The notes: generated by a model from the letters alone, not told the origin. DNA of 64,000 nt from an uncultured Alphaproteobacteria bacterium (GCA_937995535.1 CALKJU010000009.1:124001-188000); one strand, 5' to 3'; shown: positions 55,283 through 64,000, numbered from the stretch's first letter. Numbers and translations are program-made.

Positions 55283-56326
55283 TCAATCGGCGCTCGTCGG
55301 GCGTCGCGCCCGACCGTAGAGCCAGGGCGCGATGACCACGACGAGACCTATGCGTGCGACGTGGTGCGTCGCGACGAACAGCGGATCGATCCCGAGCGCC
55401 ACGGCGATGATGCCCATCTCGGCAATGCCCCCCGGGCTAAAGGCGAGCAGCAGCGCGACGTAGCCGGCACCGACCAGCGGATTGAGCAGCCCGGCCGTCG
55501 CGGCCGCGACGCCGAGCAGCAGGAGCCCCAGCGCGGCACCAATGACGAGCAGGTGGCCGATGCGGGCGAGCCGCACACCGCCGAAGCGGCAGCCTAGGCT
55601 CGCGCCAATGACGATCTGCGCCACCATCACCACGAGCCGAGGGGGCGCCACGGTGACGAGCCCCGTGACGTGCGCCGCGGCGCTGAGGAGCAGCGGCCCA
55701 AGGAGGAACGGCACCGGCAGGCGCAGGCGCGGCGCGAGCCACAGGCCGATCACCAGGCAGGCGGCGAGGATCAGCAGGTCCAGCGCCGTCGCCGCGGGGC
55801 CGTCGGCGGGCAGCGCGGCCGTCGCGCTCGGCTCCATCGCGCGCACGATGAACGGCACGGCGAAGACGACCGCGAAGATGCGCGTGCTGTGGATCAGCGA
55901 GATGGTCCGCAGATCGCCGCCGGCGCGCTCGCCGAGCACCGTCATCTCGCTCAACCCGCCAGGTGCGGCGGCGAAATACGCGCTGACCGGATCGAGGCGC
56001 GCGACGCGCCGCAGGAACAGCAGGCCGACACCGATCGAGGCCAGAATGTAGACGGGCAAGGCCGCGAGGCTGCCGGCCCAGCGGGCCATGCCGGCGGCGA
56101 TTTCGGCGGTGAACCCGCTGCCGAGCAGGACGCCCAGAACGCCCAGCATCGAAAAGCGAAGGCGGTCGGGCACGGCGAGCGGCAGGCCGCTCATGCTGCC
56201 GGCGATCGTCGCCGTCATGGCGCCGAGCATCCACGGCAGCGGCAGACCGGCCCAGGCGAAGACGGCCCCGCCGACGGCGCCGAGCGCCAGGGCGCCGCCG
56301 AGCCGGCGCAGATCCGCACCTCTCAC
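55283..56326 (-). CDS. AbrB-family (ammonia monooxygenase-like) membrane protein
   Basis: A 347-residue integral membrane protein with about 10 helices in two similar halves, of the AbrB/PF05145 family (two AbrB duplication domains; the name comes from an uncertain regulator annotation). AWAGLPLPWMLGAMTATI and AYFAAAPGGLSEMTVLGE from the first half are mirrored by FSPGGIAEMGIIAVALG in the second. GTG 56326 overlaps the EVE-gene stop as GTGA, favoured over a TTG at 56362. Its function is not established and it is probably a small-solute permease. Confidence 0.85.
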   Translation of the reverse strand: MRGADLRRLGGALALGAVGGAVFAWAGLPLPWMLGAMTATIAGSMSGLPLAVPDRLRFSMLGVLGVLLGSGFTAEIAAGMARWAGSLAALPVYILASIGVGLLFLRRVARLDPVSAYFAAAPGGLSEMTVLGERAGGDLRTISLIHSTRIFAVVFAVPFIVRAMEPSATAALPADGPAATALDLLILAACLVIGLWLAPRLRLPVPFLLGPLLLSAAAHVTGLVTVAPPRLVVMVAQIVIGASLGCRFGGVRLARIGHLLVIGAALGLLLLGVAAATAGLLNPLVGAGYVALLLAFSPGGIAEMGIIAVALGIDPLFVATHHVARIGLVVVIAPWLYGRARRPTSAD

Positions 56327-56736
56327 TCGCGCAGGCCGGCCATCCCGCAGAGCAGACGCCAATGCTCGTCCGACACCGGCATGACGGAGAGTCGCGACTG
56401 GCGGACCAGCTTGAGGTCAGCGAGGCGCGGATCGGCCTTGATCACGGCGAGCGGCACCTCGCGCGGCAGCGGCCGCAGCGGCTTGACCTTGACGCAAACG
56501 AACTTCTCGCCCGGATCGGCGGACGCCGGGTAGGCCTCCTCCGAGACCGTCATGATGCCGACGATCGCCGGCTCGACCACCGAGCGGTAGAAGAAGACCC
56601 GATCGCCCTTGCGCATCGCCCGCATGTTGGCTGCGGCCTGATGGTTGCGCACGCCGCTCCACTCGGTCTCGCCGTCGGCGACGAGCCGATCCCAGCTGTA
56701 GTCATCCGGCTCGGTCTTCATCAGCCAGTGCGCCAT
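56323..56736 (-). CDS. EVE-domain (ASCH/PUA-like) RNA-binding protein
   Basis: A 137-residue EVE-domain protein. MAHWLMKTEPDDYSWDRLVA and SGVRNHQAAANMRAMRKGDRV are the diagnostic EVE motifs; FFYRSVVEPAIVGIMTVSEE is the core strand. EVE domains bind modified bases in RNA or DNA. The ATG at 56736 has GAGGGG 6 nt upstream. It is co-translated with the AbrB-family gene and divergent from the EamA gene. The family is commonly found as a single copy in bacteria. Confidence 0.93.
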   Translation of the reverse strand: MAHWLMKTEPDDYSWDRLVADGETEWSGVRNHQAAANMRAMRKGDRVFFYRSVVEPAIVGIMTVSEEAYPASADPGEKFVCVKVKPLRPLPREVPLAVIKADPRLADLKLVRQSRLSVMPVSDEHWRLLCGMAGLRE

Positions 56737-56818
56737 GCGGGTCCCCTCACGACCGTGGACGATCGCCGGCGGCGACGATAAGGGACCGCCGTCACAGGGC
56801 AAGGAACGGCAGGCCAGG

Positions 56819-57754
56819 ATGGCTCCGGGAGACCAGGCGGGCCGCCGCCGTGCCACGCTGGTAGGCTTCGGCGCGATCGGTCTGTGGGCGCTGCTGGCCC
56901 CGCTGGGCGTGCTGACGGCGGAGGTCCCGCCGCTCCTGCTCACCGGCATGGCGTTCGCAATCGGAGCATTGCTCGGCACGGCGACACAGCTCGCCCGCGG
57001 CCGCTCACCGCTCGGGCCACGAGCCCCCTCGGCGCTCGCCTGGGTGCTCACGGTGAGCGCGTTCTTCGGCTACCACGCGCTCTATTTCTGGTCGCTGCGC
57101 CTCCTGCCTCCGGTCGAGGCGCTACTCATCATCAACCTCTGGCCGCTGCTGATCGTGCTGCTCTCGGCGCTGTTGCCGGGCGAGCGGCTGCTGCCACGGC
57201 ACGTCGTGGGCGCCCTCGCCGGGCTCGTCGGTGTGACGCTGATCGTGCTCGCCGGCGACGGCGGCGCCGGGGTCACCCGACAGCCGCTCGGCTATCTGTG
57301 CGCGCTCGCCTGCGCGCTGATCTGGTCCGGCTACTCGGTCGGCAACCGGCGCCTCGCCGGCGACACGCCGAGCGAGGCGGTGATCGGCTTCGCCGCCGCC
57401 ACCGCGGTCCTGGCACTCGCGACCGCCATCGTCACCGAGCCGCTGCGGCTGCCGACCGGCTGGGCCTGGGTCGCGCTCCTGGCGATGGGACTGGGCCCGG
57501 TCGGCGCCGCGTTCCTGCTGTGGGACCACGCGACCAAGCGCGGCGACCTGCAGGTGCTCGGCTCCGCCGCCTATGCCGGTCCCCTGCTCGGCGCCGTGCT
57601 CCTCCTCCTGCTCGGCCACGGCGCGCCGAGCTTGCGGCTGCTGCTCGCGGCCGTCCTCATCATCGGCGGCGCGATGCTCGCCTCGGGCGATCTGTTCCGC
57701 GCACGGAGGGCGGCTCCGCCGGCCGCCCCCGCCATTGCTGGAGAGCGTCGATGA
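56819..57754 (+). CDS. EamA/DMT-family transporter
   Basis: A 311-residue drug/metabolite transporter with two EamA repeats and about 10 helices. ALYFWSLRLLPPVEALLIIN and LLIVLLSALLPGERLLPRHV are the first-repeat signature, with IWSGYSVGNRRLAGDTPSEA beginning the second. It overlaps the creatinase-like gene (ATGA), so the two probably form one functional unit importing or exporting the substrate of that protein. The substrate class is unknown. Confidence 0.9.
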   Translation: MAPGDQAGRRRATLVGFGAIGLWALLAPLGVLTAEVPPLLLTGMAFAIGALLGTATQLARGRSPLGPRAPSALAWVLTVSAFFGYHALYFWSLRLLPPVEALLIINLWPLLIVLLSALLPGERLLPRHVVGALAGLVGVTLIVLAGDGGAGVTRQPLGYLCALACALIWSGYSVGNRRLAGDTPSEAVIGFAAATAVLALATAIVTEPLRLPTGWAWVALLAMGLGPVGAAFLLWDHATKRGDLQVLGSAAYAGPLLGAVLLLLLGHGAPSLRLLLAAVLIIGGAMLASGDLFRARRAAPPAAPAIAGERR

Positions 57755-58905
57755 CCCTGCATTTCGCTCGCGAGGAGTTCGCCCAGCGCGTCGCGCAGGC
57801 GACCGTGGCGCTCGCCGAAGCCGGTCTCGATGCGCTGCTTTGCTTCAAGCAGGAGAGCATGTACTGGCTCACCGGCTACGACACCTTCGGCTTCTGCTTC
57901 TTCCAGTGCCTGGTCCTGCGCGCCGATGGCGACATGGCGCTGCTCACGCGCTCGGCCGACCTGCGCCAGGCGCGACTGACCTCGACAGTCGAGGACATCC
58001 GCATCTGGGTCGACCGCGCCGACGCCGATCCGGCCACGCAGCTCCGCGATCTGCTCGACAGCAAGGGCCTGCGCGGCAAGCGGCTCGGCGTCGAGTACGA
58101 GACCCACGGCCTCACCGCGGCCAACGGCAAGCGGCTCGAGGCGGCGCTCGAAGGCTTCGCCACGCTCGTTGACGCGTCGCTGCTCATCTCGCGCCTGCGC
58201 CTGGTCAAGTCGCCGGCCGAGCTCGCCTATGTCCGCAAGGCGGCGGAGCTGGCCGACGCCGCACTCGACGCCGCGATCGCCGAGACGCGGCCGGGGGCCG
58301 ACGAGGGCAGGATCCTCGCCCGGATGCACGACGCCATCTTCGAGGGCGGCGGCGACTATCCCGGCAATCCGTTCATCATCGGCAGCGGCCCGCAGGCGCT
58401 GCTGTGCCGCTACTACACCGGCCGCCGGCGGTTGGATCCGGAGGACCAGCTCACCCTCGAATTCGCCGGGGTCTATCGCCAGTACCACGCCTGCCTGATG
58501 CGCACATTGCTGGTCGGCAGGGCCAGCGACGCGCATCGTCGGATGTTCGCCGCCTGCCGCGAGGCACTCGACGCCGCCGAGGCGCTGCTCCGCCCCGGCC
58601 GCACGATGGGCGAGGTGTTCGACGCCCAGGCCGCCGTGCTCGACCGCCACGGCATGCGCGAGCACCGGCTGCATGCCACTGGCTACAGCCTCGGTGCCGT
58701 CTACGCCCCGTCCTGGATGGACTGGCCGATGTTCTATGCCGGCAATCCGGTCGTCATCGGCCCCGGCATGGTCTTCTTCCTGCACATGATCCTGATGGAC
58801 ACAGGCGCCGGCGAGGCGATGACGCTGGCGCGCACCTCCCTGGTCACCGCGCAGGGCGCCGAACCGCTGTCGCGGGCGCCCGTGGAGCTGGTCGTTCGGC
58901 AGTGA
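57751..58905 (+). CDS. M24/creatinase-family protein without metal ligands
   Basis: A 384-residue pita-bread-fold protein of the Xaa-Pro peptidase/creatinase family. The N-terminal creatinase domain includes ESMYWLTGYDTFGFCFFQCL and the C-terminal half RLRLVKSPAELAYVRKAAEL. Where true M24 peptidases have an Asp-Asp-His-Glu-Glu set, the first site reads LTLEFAGVYRQYHACLMRT and the HG-region reads ATGYSLGAVYAPSWMDWP, so the metal ligands look lost, as in creatinase and DoeA-type hydrolases. It probably hydrolyses a guanidino or amidine-like compound. It is translationally coupled to the transporter. Confidence 0.82.
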   Translation: MTLHFAREEFAQRVAQATVALAEAGLDALLCFKQESMYWLTGYDTFGFCFFQCLVLRADGDMALLTRSADLRQARLTSTVEDIRIWVDRADADPATQLRDLLDSKGLRGKRLGVEYETHGLTAANGKRLEAALEGFATLVDASLLISRLRLVKSPAELAYVRKAAELADAALDAAIAETRPGADEGRILARMHDAIFEGGGDYPGNPFIIGSGPQALLCRYYTGRRRLDPEDQLTLEFAGVYRQYHACLMRTLLVGRASDAHRRMFAACREALDAAEALLRPGRTMGEVFDAQAAVLDRHGMREHRLHATGYSLGAVYAPSWMDWPMFYAGNPVVIGPGMVFFLHMILMDTGAGEAMTLARTSLVTAQGAEPLSRAPVELVVRQ

Positions 58906-58926
58906 GGGGTGTGCTAGCTTGAAGCC

Positions 58927-59490
58927 ATGCGCAACGCGCCGCCGCAACTCTTGACCCTCGACGAGTATCGCGAATGGGAACGGCGCCAGCCGACGCGCCA
59001 CGAGCTGATCGCGGGCGAGGTCGTCGCGATGACCGGTGCCGGCGCCGGCCATGTGCGGATGGTCGGGCGCTTGCTGGAGCGTCTGCGGCGTCACCTCCGG
59101 GGGTCCGACTGCGAGGCGTTCTCGAATGATCTGCGACTGGTCGTGCCCCTCGGTGACGCGTTCTATCCGGACATCGTGGTGGTCTGCGGCGACGCTCGGC
59201 CGCGCGACGACGAGGACGAGGTCACGGCAGCTACCGTCGTGGTCGAGGTCCTCTCGCCGAGCACGGCGCAGGTCGACGACACGCGCAAGCGCTGGGGCTA
59301 CATGTCGTTGCCCATGCTCGCGCATTACGTCTTGGTCGATCCGCTGCGGATGGAGTGCGAGGTGGTCAGCCGCGAGCCGGATGGCTCCTATCGCGGCCAG
59401 CGGTTCGCCGCACCCGACGACCTGCTCACCCTCCCGGCGCTGCGCTTCTCGGTGAGGCTCGCGGATCTCTACCGCGACGACCGAGCCTGA
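58927..59490 (+). CDS. Uma2 family restriction endonuclease-like protein (DUF820)
   Basis: A 187-residue PD-(D/E)XK-fold protein. LTLDEYREWERRQPTRHELI, GEVVAMTGAGAGHV and FYPDIVVVCGDARP (catalytic Asp region), then VVVEVLSPSTAQVDDTRKRW (catalytic Glu/Lys region), match the family. Uma2 genes are often multicopy and mobile in cyanobacteria and alphaproteobacteria and their targets are unknown. Its end overlaps the convergent ATP-grasp gene by 22 nt. No toxin-antitoxin partner is evident. Confidence 0.85.
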   Translation: MRNAPPQLLTLDEYREWERRQPTRHELIAGEVVAMTGAGAGHVRMVGRLLERLRRHLRGSDCEAFSNDLRLVVPLGDAFYPDIVVVCGDARPRDDEDEVTAATVVVEVLSPSTAQVDDTRKRWGYMSLPMLAHYVLVDPLRMECEVVSREPDGSYRGQRFAAPDDLLTLPALRFSVRLADLYRDDRA

Positions 59491-60515
59491 CGCTGTCGCC
59501 ATGCGGCGGACACCGCGCGCGCGATCGCCTGCGGCAGCTCACAGCCATGGACCTCCCGCAGATAGGTCAGGAAATCGTAGATCGTGATCGCCGGGCAGAC
59601 CTCGAGCTCGAGGAACCACGCCCGGCCGTCCGAAGCGAGGCGGAAGTCCATCGACCAGTAGTCCCGCAGGTCGAAGCCGCGGGCGATCCGCCGAGCCGCC
59701 TGGAGCACGCCCGGGTGATCGAGTCGCTCCAGATCCACTGTTTCACTATCCGCCGCGCGAAGCTGGGTGATCCGCAGTGAATCGGCCAGCGTCGGAAAGC
59801 CGCGCGCGGTGGTCCTCACCCGATAGGCCGCGGGTTGCGACGCCCCGTCGCCGATGTCGAGGAAGCTCACTCGTACGTCGTCGCCGTCGAGGTAGGACTG
59901 GATCAGGGCGCGGTCGCGATAGCGGGCCCAGATCCGCCGGGTGCGGTCGAGGGCGGCGGCGAGGCCGTCGGTGCGGCTGTCTGTGTCGATCCCGATCTTG
60001 GCGCCGAGCGTCGCCGGCTTGACGAACAGGGGCCCCTCGTTCGGCAGCACGTCCAGCGGTGAGAGAGGCTCGCCGTTCTCGATCAGTGCCGTGGCTGGGG
60101 TGTCGACCGCGAGGGCGCGGGCCAACGCGAGGCAGCGGAACTTGTCCTGGCAGAGGTGGTGCACCGCGGGCGGGCTGCCGAACTGCGGCACCTCCCACAG
60201 TGCCGCGAGGCTGCTGGCGAAGCTGCCCCGATAGTAGGCGAAGCCGTCGGTGAGCGGCCAGAGCATCGTGCCCGACGCGCACAGCAGCGGAAGCCAGAGG
60301 TCGCGGTCGTCGAGGGTGGTATTCGTCAGCGCGACGCCTTCCTCCGCGAGCGCGCTGCGAACATCCGGCTCGAGCATCGCGAAGTCGCTGGCCTGTGCGA
60401 GGTAGAACGCGATCTCGTCGGCGACCTCGGGCGAGTAGCCGCGGTCCATCATTCTCCGCCGACAAGCTTCCTCCGGCTCGTGCAGGACGAGGAGCCGCCG
60501 CAGGCACTCACTCAC
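59469..60515 (-). CDS. ATP-grasp protein, D-alanine-D-alanine ligase-like, unknown substrate
   Basis: A 348-residue protein starting at GTG 60515. After an N-terminal helical domain (RRLLVLHEPEEACRRRMMDR, then YSPEVADEIAFYLAQASDFA), the ATP-grasp fold begins near residue 150: KFRCLALARALAVDTPATAL, the phosphate-binding LFVKPATLGAKIGIDTDSRT, ALIQSYLDGDDVRVSF and the metal/ATP segment AWFLELEVCPAITIYDF. This resembles Ddl-type ligases but with a distinctive N-terminal part. It overlaps agmatinase by 8 nt on the same strand, so it is the second gene of an agmatinase operon. It may ligate an amine or amino acid. Confidence 0.75.
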   Translation of the reverse strand: MSECLRRLLVLHEPEEACRRRMMDRGYSPEVADEIAFYLAQASDFAMLEPDVRSALAEEGVALTNTTLDDRDLWLPLLCASGTMLWPLTDGFAYYRGSFASSLAALWEVPQFGSPPAVHHLCQDKFRCLALARALAVDTPATALIENGEPLSPLDVLPNEGPLFVKPATLGAKIGIDTDSRTDGLAAALDRTRRIWARYRDRALIQSYLDGDDVRVSFLDIGDGASQPAAYRVRTTARGFPTLADSLRITQLRAADSETVDLERLDHPGVLQAARRIARGFDLRDYWSMDFRLASDGRAWFLELEVCPAITIYDFLTYLREVHGCELPQAIARAVSAAWRQRQARSSR

Positions 60516-61473
60516 GGCGCCGTTCCGCCAGCAGACCGACGGCGTACATCGCCACGGTGGCGCCGGCGATGGCGGTGATGTCGGCGTGGTCGTAGGGCGG
60601 CGCGACCTCGACCACATCCATGCCGACCCAGTCGATGGCACGCAGCCGGCGCAGGATCATCAGCGCCTGCGCCGAACTCGGACCGCCCGCGACGGGCGTT
60701 CCGGTACCCGGCGCAAAGGCTGGATCCAGGCAGTCGATGTCGAAGGTGAGATAGGCCTTGGCGGCACCGACCCTGGCGCGGATGCGCTCGACCACGGGCG
60801 CGACGCCGAGCTCCTGGAGCGCCTCGCCGTCGATGATCTCGAGGCCGCAGTCGGTCGGCGCCACGCTGCGGATGCCGACCTGGATCGACCGGGCTGGATC
60901 GATGAGGCCGTGGCGGACGGCACAGGCGACGAAATTGCCGTGATCGACCCGATCGTCGGCGTCGTGCCACGTGTCCTGATGCGCGTCGAACTGGACGAGC
61001 GCCAGCGGCCCGTGTCGTGCCGCATGGGCCTGGAGCAGCGGGAAGGTGATCGAGTGGTCGCCACCGAGGGTCAGGAGCGTCGCGCCGCTGGCGAGGATCT
61101 CGTCGGCCTGGGCGCGGATACATGCCGGCACGTCCTGCGGCCGACCGTAGTCGAAGGAGCAGTCACCCCAGTCGATCGCGCGCAGCCGCTGCCAGGGATC
61201 GATTCCGAACGGCCATTGCGGATCGCTGTCAAAGATCGCCGAGGCGCGGCGGATCGCCTGCGGTCCGAACCGGGCTCCCGGCCGGTTGCTCACCGCGGCG
61301 TCGAACGGCACGCCCCACACCACCAGATCGACGCCGCGAAGATCGCGACCATAGCGCCGGCGCATGAACGAGAGTGCGCCGCCATAGGTCGGCTCGGTTT
61401 CGCCGCCCAGCGTGTCGGTGGCGAGGAAGGCATGATCGGTCGGACGCGGGCGGTGCGGGTCGCCGGACGGCAT
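60508..61473 (-). CDS. speB: agmatinase/ureohydrolase family protein
   Basis: A 321-residue binuclear Mn ureohydrolase. LTLGGDHSITFPLLQAHA has the first metal His, VQFDAHQDTWHDAD the second Asp/His set, and FDIDCLDPAFAPGTGTP the third, with VGMDVVEVAPPYDHADITAI following. The GTGTP and the DTWHD pattern favour agmatinase-type (agmatine to putrescine plus urea) over arginase, though guanidinobutyrase or other guanidino hydrolases remain possible. Its product would feed the PuuA/PuuD-like pair at 15-17 kb. The downstream partner is an ATP-grasp gene. Confidence 0.85.
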   Translation of the reverse strand: MPSGDPHRPRPTDHAFLATDTLGGETEPTYGGALSFMRRRYGRDLRGVDLVVWGVPFDAAVSNRPGARFGPQAIRRASAIFDSDPQWPFGIDPWQRLRAIDWGDCSFDYGRPQDVPACIRAQADEILASGATLLTLGGDHSITFPLLQAHAARHGPLALVQFDAHQDTWHDADDRVDHGNFVACAVRHGLIDPARSIQVGIRSVAPTDCGLEIIDGEALQELGVAPVVERIRARVGAAKAYLTFDIDCLDPAFAPGTGTPVAGGPSSAQALMILRRLRAIDWVGMDVVEVAPPYDHADITAIAGATVAMYAVGLLAERRRE

Positions 61474-61514
61474 GGCGGGCTCCTGGCTGGGTGCGGCGCG
61501 GGGGCACGGATGCG

Positions 61515-61543
61515 TTGAAACGGCCGGGACCGCCTGTTACAAG
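61515..61543 (+). promoter_or_regulatory. promoter of prs
   Basis: TTGAAA (61515-61520), a 17-nt spacer and TACAAG (61538-61543), 44 nt before the prs ATG and divergent from the agmatinase start. Confidence 0.6.
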
Positions 61544-61587
61544 CCCGCCGCCCGAATCGCCGCACCCGCCCTCTCCGGATTTCGACG

Positions 61588-62520
61588 ATGAAGCTGCTCG
61601 CCGGCAACAGCAACCGGCCGCTCGCGGAAGCGATCGCCGCGGCGCTGCGCACCGAGCTGACCAAGGCCACCGTCCATCGCTTCGCCGACATGGAGGTGTT
61701 CGTCGAGATCCACGAGAACGTCCGCGGCGAGGACGTCTTCATCATCCAGTCGACGTCCTACCCGGCCAATGACAACCTCATGGAACTGCTGGTGATCATC
61801 GACGCTTTGCGTCGTGCCTCGGCGCGGCGGATCACGGCGGTGATCCCCTATTTCGGCTACGCCCGGCAGGACCGGAAGACGACCCCGCGCACCCCGATCT
61901 CGGCCAAGCTCGTGGCCAACCTCGTGACCACCGCCGGCGCCAACCGGGTCCTGACGATGGAGCTGCACGCCGGGCAGATCCAGGGCTTCTTCGACATCCC
62001 GGTCGACAATCTCTATAGTACGCCGTGGATGGTGCCGGACATCCTGGACACCATCGGCAGCGACAACCTGGTGATCGTTTCGCCCGACGTCGGCGGGGTC
62101 AGCCGTGCGCGCGGCTTCGCCAAGCGGCTCGAGGTCAGCCTCGCGATCATCGACAAGCGCCGCGAGCGGGCCGGCGTGTCGGAGGTCATGCACGTGATCG
62201 GCGACGTCGCCGGCCGGCGCTGCGTGCTGGTGGACGACATCGTCGACAGCGGTGGGACGCTGATCAACGCGGCCGACGCCCTGCTCGCCGCCGGAGCCAG
62301 CTCGGTGCGGGCCTACTGCACGCATGGCGTGCTCTCGGGCGGTGCCGTGGCGCGGATCGCCGCGAGCCGGCTGGAATGTCTCGTGATCAGCGACAGCATC
62401 CGCCCGACCGAGGCGGTGCGCGTCACCGAGAAGGTGCGCGTCCTGTCGATCGCGCAGTATATGGGCGAGGCGATCAGCCGGATCAGCAACGAGAGTTCCG
62501 TCTCGAGCCTGTTCGACTAG
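61588..62520 (+). CDS. prs: ribose-phosphate pyrophosphokinase
   Basis: A 310-residue PRPP synthase. [20 protein letters not shown] starts the protein; [20 protein letters not shown] is the flexible ATP loop, [19 protein letters not shown]-like positions (62085-62130) bind ribose-5-phosphate, and [18 protein letters not shown] is the PRPP signature. It provides PRPP for nucleotides, histidine and tryptophan. The order prs-rplY-pth-ychF is conserved across proteobacteria. Confidence 0.97.
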   Translation: MKLLAGNSNRPLAEAIAAALRTELTKATVHRFADMEVFVEIHENVRGEDVFIIQSTSYPANDNLMELLVIIDALRRASARRITAVIPYFGYARQDRKTTPRTPISAKLVANLVTTAGANRVLTMELHAGQIQGFFDIPVDNLYSTPWMVPDILDTIGSDNLVIVSPDVGGVSRARGFAKRLEVSLAIIDKRRERAGVSEVMHVIGDVAGRRCVLVDDIVDSGGTLINAADALLAAGASSVRAYCTHGVLSGGAVARIAASRLECLVISDSIRPTEAVRVTEKVRVLSIAQYMGEAISRISNESSVSSLFD

Positions 62521-62596
62521 GACGTGGGCCGGGGCGCAGCGACCTGTCCGGGGCGTGGCATGGGGCCGCGTGCCGGAGGGGCGAGGAGGAAGACCG

Positions 62597-63202
62597 ATGA
62601 GCGAGATACAGACCTTGCCGGCCGAGCACCGCAGCAAGGGCGGCCGTGGTCCGTCGCGCGCGACACGCCGTGACGGCAAGGTGCCCGGGATCGTCTACGG
62701 CGGCCATGAGGCGCCGCTGATGGTCGCCGTGCCGGCCAAGGAGCTGAAGCGGCACCTCCAGGGCAACCCGCGCTTCTACAGCTCGCTGTTCCAGCTCGAC
62801 TTCGGCGGCGAGACGCTGCGCGTCCTGCCGCGCGAGGCGCAGCTCCATCCGGTTAGCGACGACCCGTTGCACATCGACTTCATCCGCGCCACGGCCGGGG
62901 CCCGGGTGACCGTCGAGGTCCCGGTGATCTTCCGCAACGACGCAGCCTCGCCCGGGCTCAAGCGCGGCGGCGTGTTGAACATCGTGCGGCGCAAGGTCGA
63001 GCTGAGCTGCCCGGTCGACGGCATCCCGGCACAGCTCGAGGTCGACCTGACCGGCCTCGAGATCGGCGACAGCGTGCACATCAGCGCAGTGAAGCTTCCC
63101 GAGGGGGTGCGCCCGACCATCGCCCGCGACTTCACGATCTGTGGCGTCACACCGCCGACCAAGGCCGAGGCCGCCGCCGCGGCCGCCGCTGCGGCAAGCT
63201 GA
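62597..63202 (+). CDS. rplY: 50S ribosomal protein L25 (CTC type)
   Basis: A 201-residue two-domain L25 binding 5S r[23 protein letters not shown] and the [19 protein letters not shown] stretch are the N-terminal domain; [20 protein letters not shown] is in the C-terminal domain. The Ala-rich tail ([12 protein letters not shown]-like) is common in alphaproteobacteria. GAGGAGG precedes ATG 62597. It is followed 20 nt later by pth. Confidence 0.95.
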   Translation: MSEIQTLPAEHRSKGGRGPSRATRRDGKVPGIVYGGHEAPLMVAVPAKELKRHLQGNPRFYSSLFQLDFGGETLRVLPREAQLHPVSDDPLHIDFIRATAGARVTVEVPVIFRNDAASPGLKRGGVLNIVRRKVELSCPVDGIPAQLEVDLTGLEIGDSVHISAVKLPEGVRPTIARDFTICGVTPPTKAEAAAAAAAAAS

Positions 63203-63222
63203 GCGGGTCCGGGCACGACGCG

Positions 63223-63825
63223 ATGCGACTCGCCGTCGGGCTCGGCAACCCCGGAGCGGAGTACGCCAGGCACCGACACAATGTCGGCTTCATGGCGGCC
63301 GACGCGATCGCGGCGCGGCATCGGCTCGGACCCTGGCGGCGCAAGTTCCGCGGCGAGATCGCCGAGGGCGACCTCGCCGGGATCCGCCTGCTGCTGCTCA
63401 AGCCACTGACCTATATGAACGAATCTGGTCGTGCCGTGGCCGAGGTGGCGCGCTTCTACAAGATCGCGCCGGCCGACGTCGTGGTGCTGCACGACGAGCT
63501 CGACCTTGCTCCGGGCAAGGTGCGGGTCAAGCTCGGCGGGGGCGTTGCCGGCCACAACGGCCTGCGCAGCATCGCCGCCTGGCTCGGCACGCCGGACTTC
63601 TGGCGGGTGCGGATCGGCATCGGCCACCCGGGCGACAAGGAACGTGTGCTCGGCCATGTGTTGGGGGACTTCCACAAGGCCGAGCTGCCCTGGGTCGAGG
63701 CGATGCTGGCGGCGATCGCCGATGCCTTCGATCTGCTGATCGGCGGCGACGATGGGCGGTTCATGAACAAGGTGGCGCTGGCGACGGCCGCGAAGCCGGC
63801 TCGCGAACGCTCCGCCCCGGCCTGA
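63223..63825 (+). CDS. pth: peptidyl-tRNA hydrolase
   Basis: A 200-residue enzyme releasing peptides from prematurely dropped peptidyl-tRNA. The active-site His19 is in [56 protein letters not shown] and [14 protein letters not shown] are conserved. The ATG at 63223 fits the family start [11 protein letters not shown]. ychF follows after 22 nt. Confidence 0.97.
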   Translation: MRLAVGLGNPGAEYARHRHNVGFMAADAIAARHRLGPWRRKFRGEIAEGDLAGIRLLLLKPLTYMNESGRAVAEVARFYKIAPADVVVLHDELDLAPGKVRVKLGGGVAGHNGLRSIAAWLGTPDFWRVRIGIGHPGDKERVLGHVLGDFHKAELPWVEAMLAAIADAFDLLIGGDDGRFMNKVALATAAKPARERSAPA

Positions 63826-63847
63826 CCTGCAACCCGCGGAATCCGGG

Positions 63848-64000
63848 ATGGGCTTCAATTGTGGCATCGTCGGCCTGCCGAACGTCGGCAAGTCGACGCT
63901 CTTCAACGCGCTGACCGCGACGGCGGCGGCCGCCGCCGCGAACTATCCGTTCTGCACCATCGAGCCCAACGTCGGCCGGGTGCCGGTTCCCGACCCGCGG
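63848..64000 (+). CDS. ychF: redox-regulated ATPase YchF (3' end cut by window)
   Basis: The first 51 codons of the Obg-family ATPase Ych[19 protein letters not shown] is the P-loop (G1), followed by an Ala-rich stretch and [18 protein letters not shown], which is diagnostic of YchF. The remaining ~310 residues are beyond the right edge. Confidence 0.93.
   Translation, partial: MGFNCGIVGLPNVGKSTLFNALTATAAAAAANYPFCTIEPNVGRVPVPDPR

Overview
The window is 64 kb of very GC-rich chromosomal DNA with short intergenic gaps and long runs of 4-nt start/stop overlaps (ATGA, GTGA, TGATG). The gene content is that of a free-living, probably flagellated alphaproteobacterium: CtrA with its TTAA-N7-TTAA box, hslVU, a Tim44-domain protein next to mltA, NADP-type isocitrate dehydrogenase, L25 ribosomal protein, lutABC and FliI/FliJ. 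I favour a Rhodospirillales- or Geminicoccales-like lineage, but the order cannot be fixed by reading alone. I see no insertion sequence, prophage, CRISPR array or conjugative gene. The interesting material is in operon architecture, intergenic RNA signals and a few enzymes with non-canonical active sites.

Layout. 1-5.5 kb: a cut hydantoinase/oxoprolinase subunit A, an MFS transporter, an RRM RNA-binding protein with a glycine/arginine-rich tail and a structured leader, and a two-gene catabolic operon (enolase-superfamily enzyme plus DapA-family lyase) that looks like hydroxyproline(-betaine) degradation. 5.5-8.6 kb: hrcA-grpE and argG. 8.7-15 kb: an AlkP-superfamily phosphohydrolase, a frameshifted GFA-family remnant, a polysaccharide flippase, a GH1 glycosidase and a GMC oxidoreductase, which look like a small surface-glycan locus. 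15-17.3 kb: gamma-glutamyl polyamine genes and tRNA-Ala(CGC). 17.4-19 kb: yggT, yggU and folD. 19-21.8 kb: ctrA divergent from fliI-fliJ across a CtrA box. 21.8-26.8 kb: ferredoxin and its reductase, a UxaA-type dehydratase, a small secreted protein and a CoA-transferase-like pair without the catalytic Glu.

26.8-39.4 kb carries genes that sit beside the replication origin in many alphaproteobacteria (smr, mltA, tim44, secB, maf, coaE, dnaQ), here rearranged: lutABC is inserted between mltA and smr, aroE is absent, and maf-coaE-dnaQ are fused behind a MarR/OmpR/EnvZ trio. 39.4-43.5 kb: icd, hslVU, then a 0.55-kb AT-richer intergenic region with a probable small RNA or attenuator and DnaA-box-like sites. 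43.5-53.3 kb: yebC-ruvCAB-ybgC, tolQRAB-pal-cpoB, tilS; then ftsH. 55.3-61.5 kb: AbrB-family membrane protein, EVE-domain protein, EamA transporter plus creatinase-like protein, Uma2 nuclease, and an agmatinase/ATP-grasp pair. 61.6-64 kb: prs, rplY, pth and the start of ychF.

How the genes work together: agmatinase yields putrescine, which the PuuA/PuuD-like pair could break down; ferredoxin and its reductase are co-oriented; lutABC would feed lactate carbon; CtrA probably regulates itself and the divergent flagellar export ATPase; and the Tol-Pal/CpoB, RuvABC and FtsH blocks are standard housekeeping.
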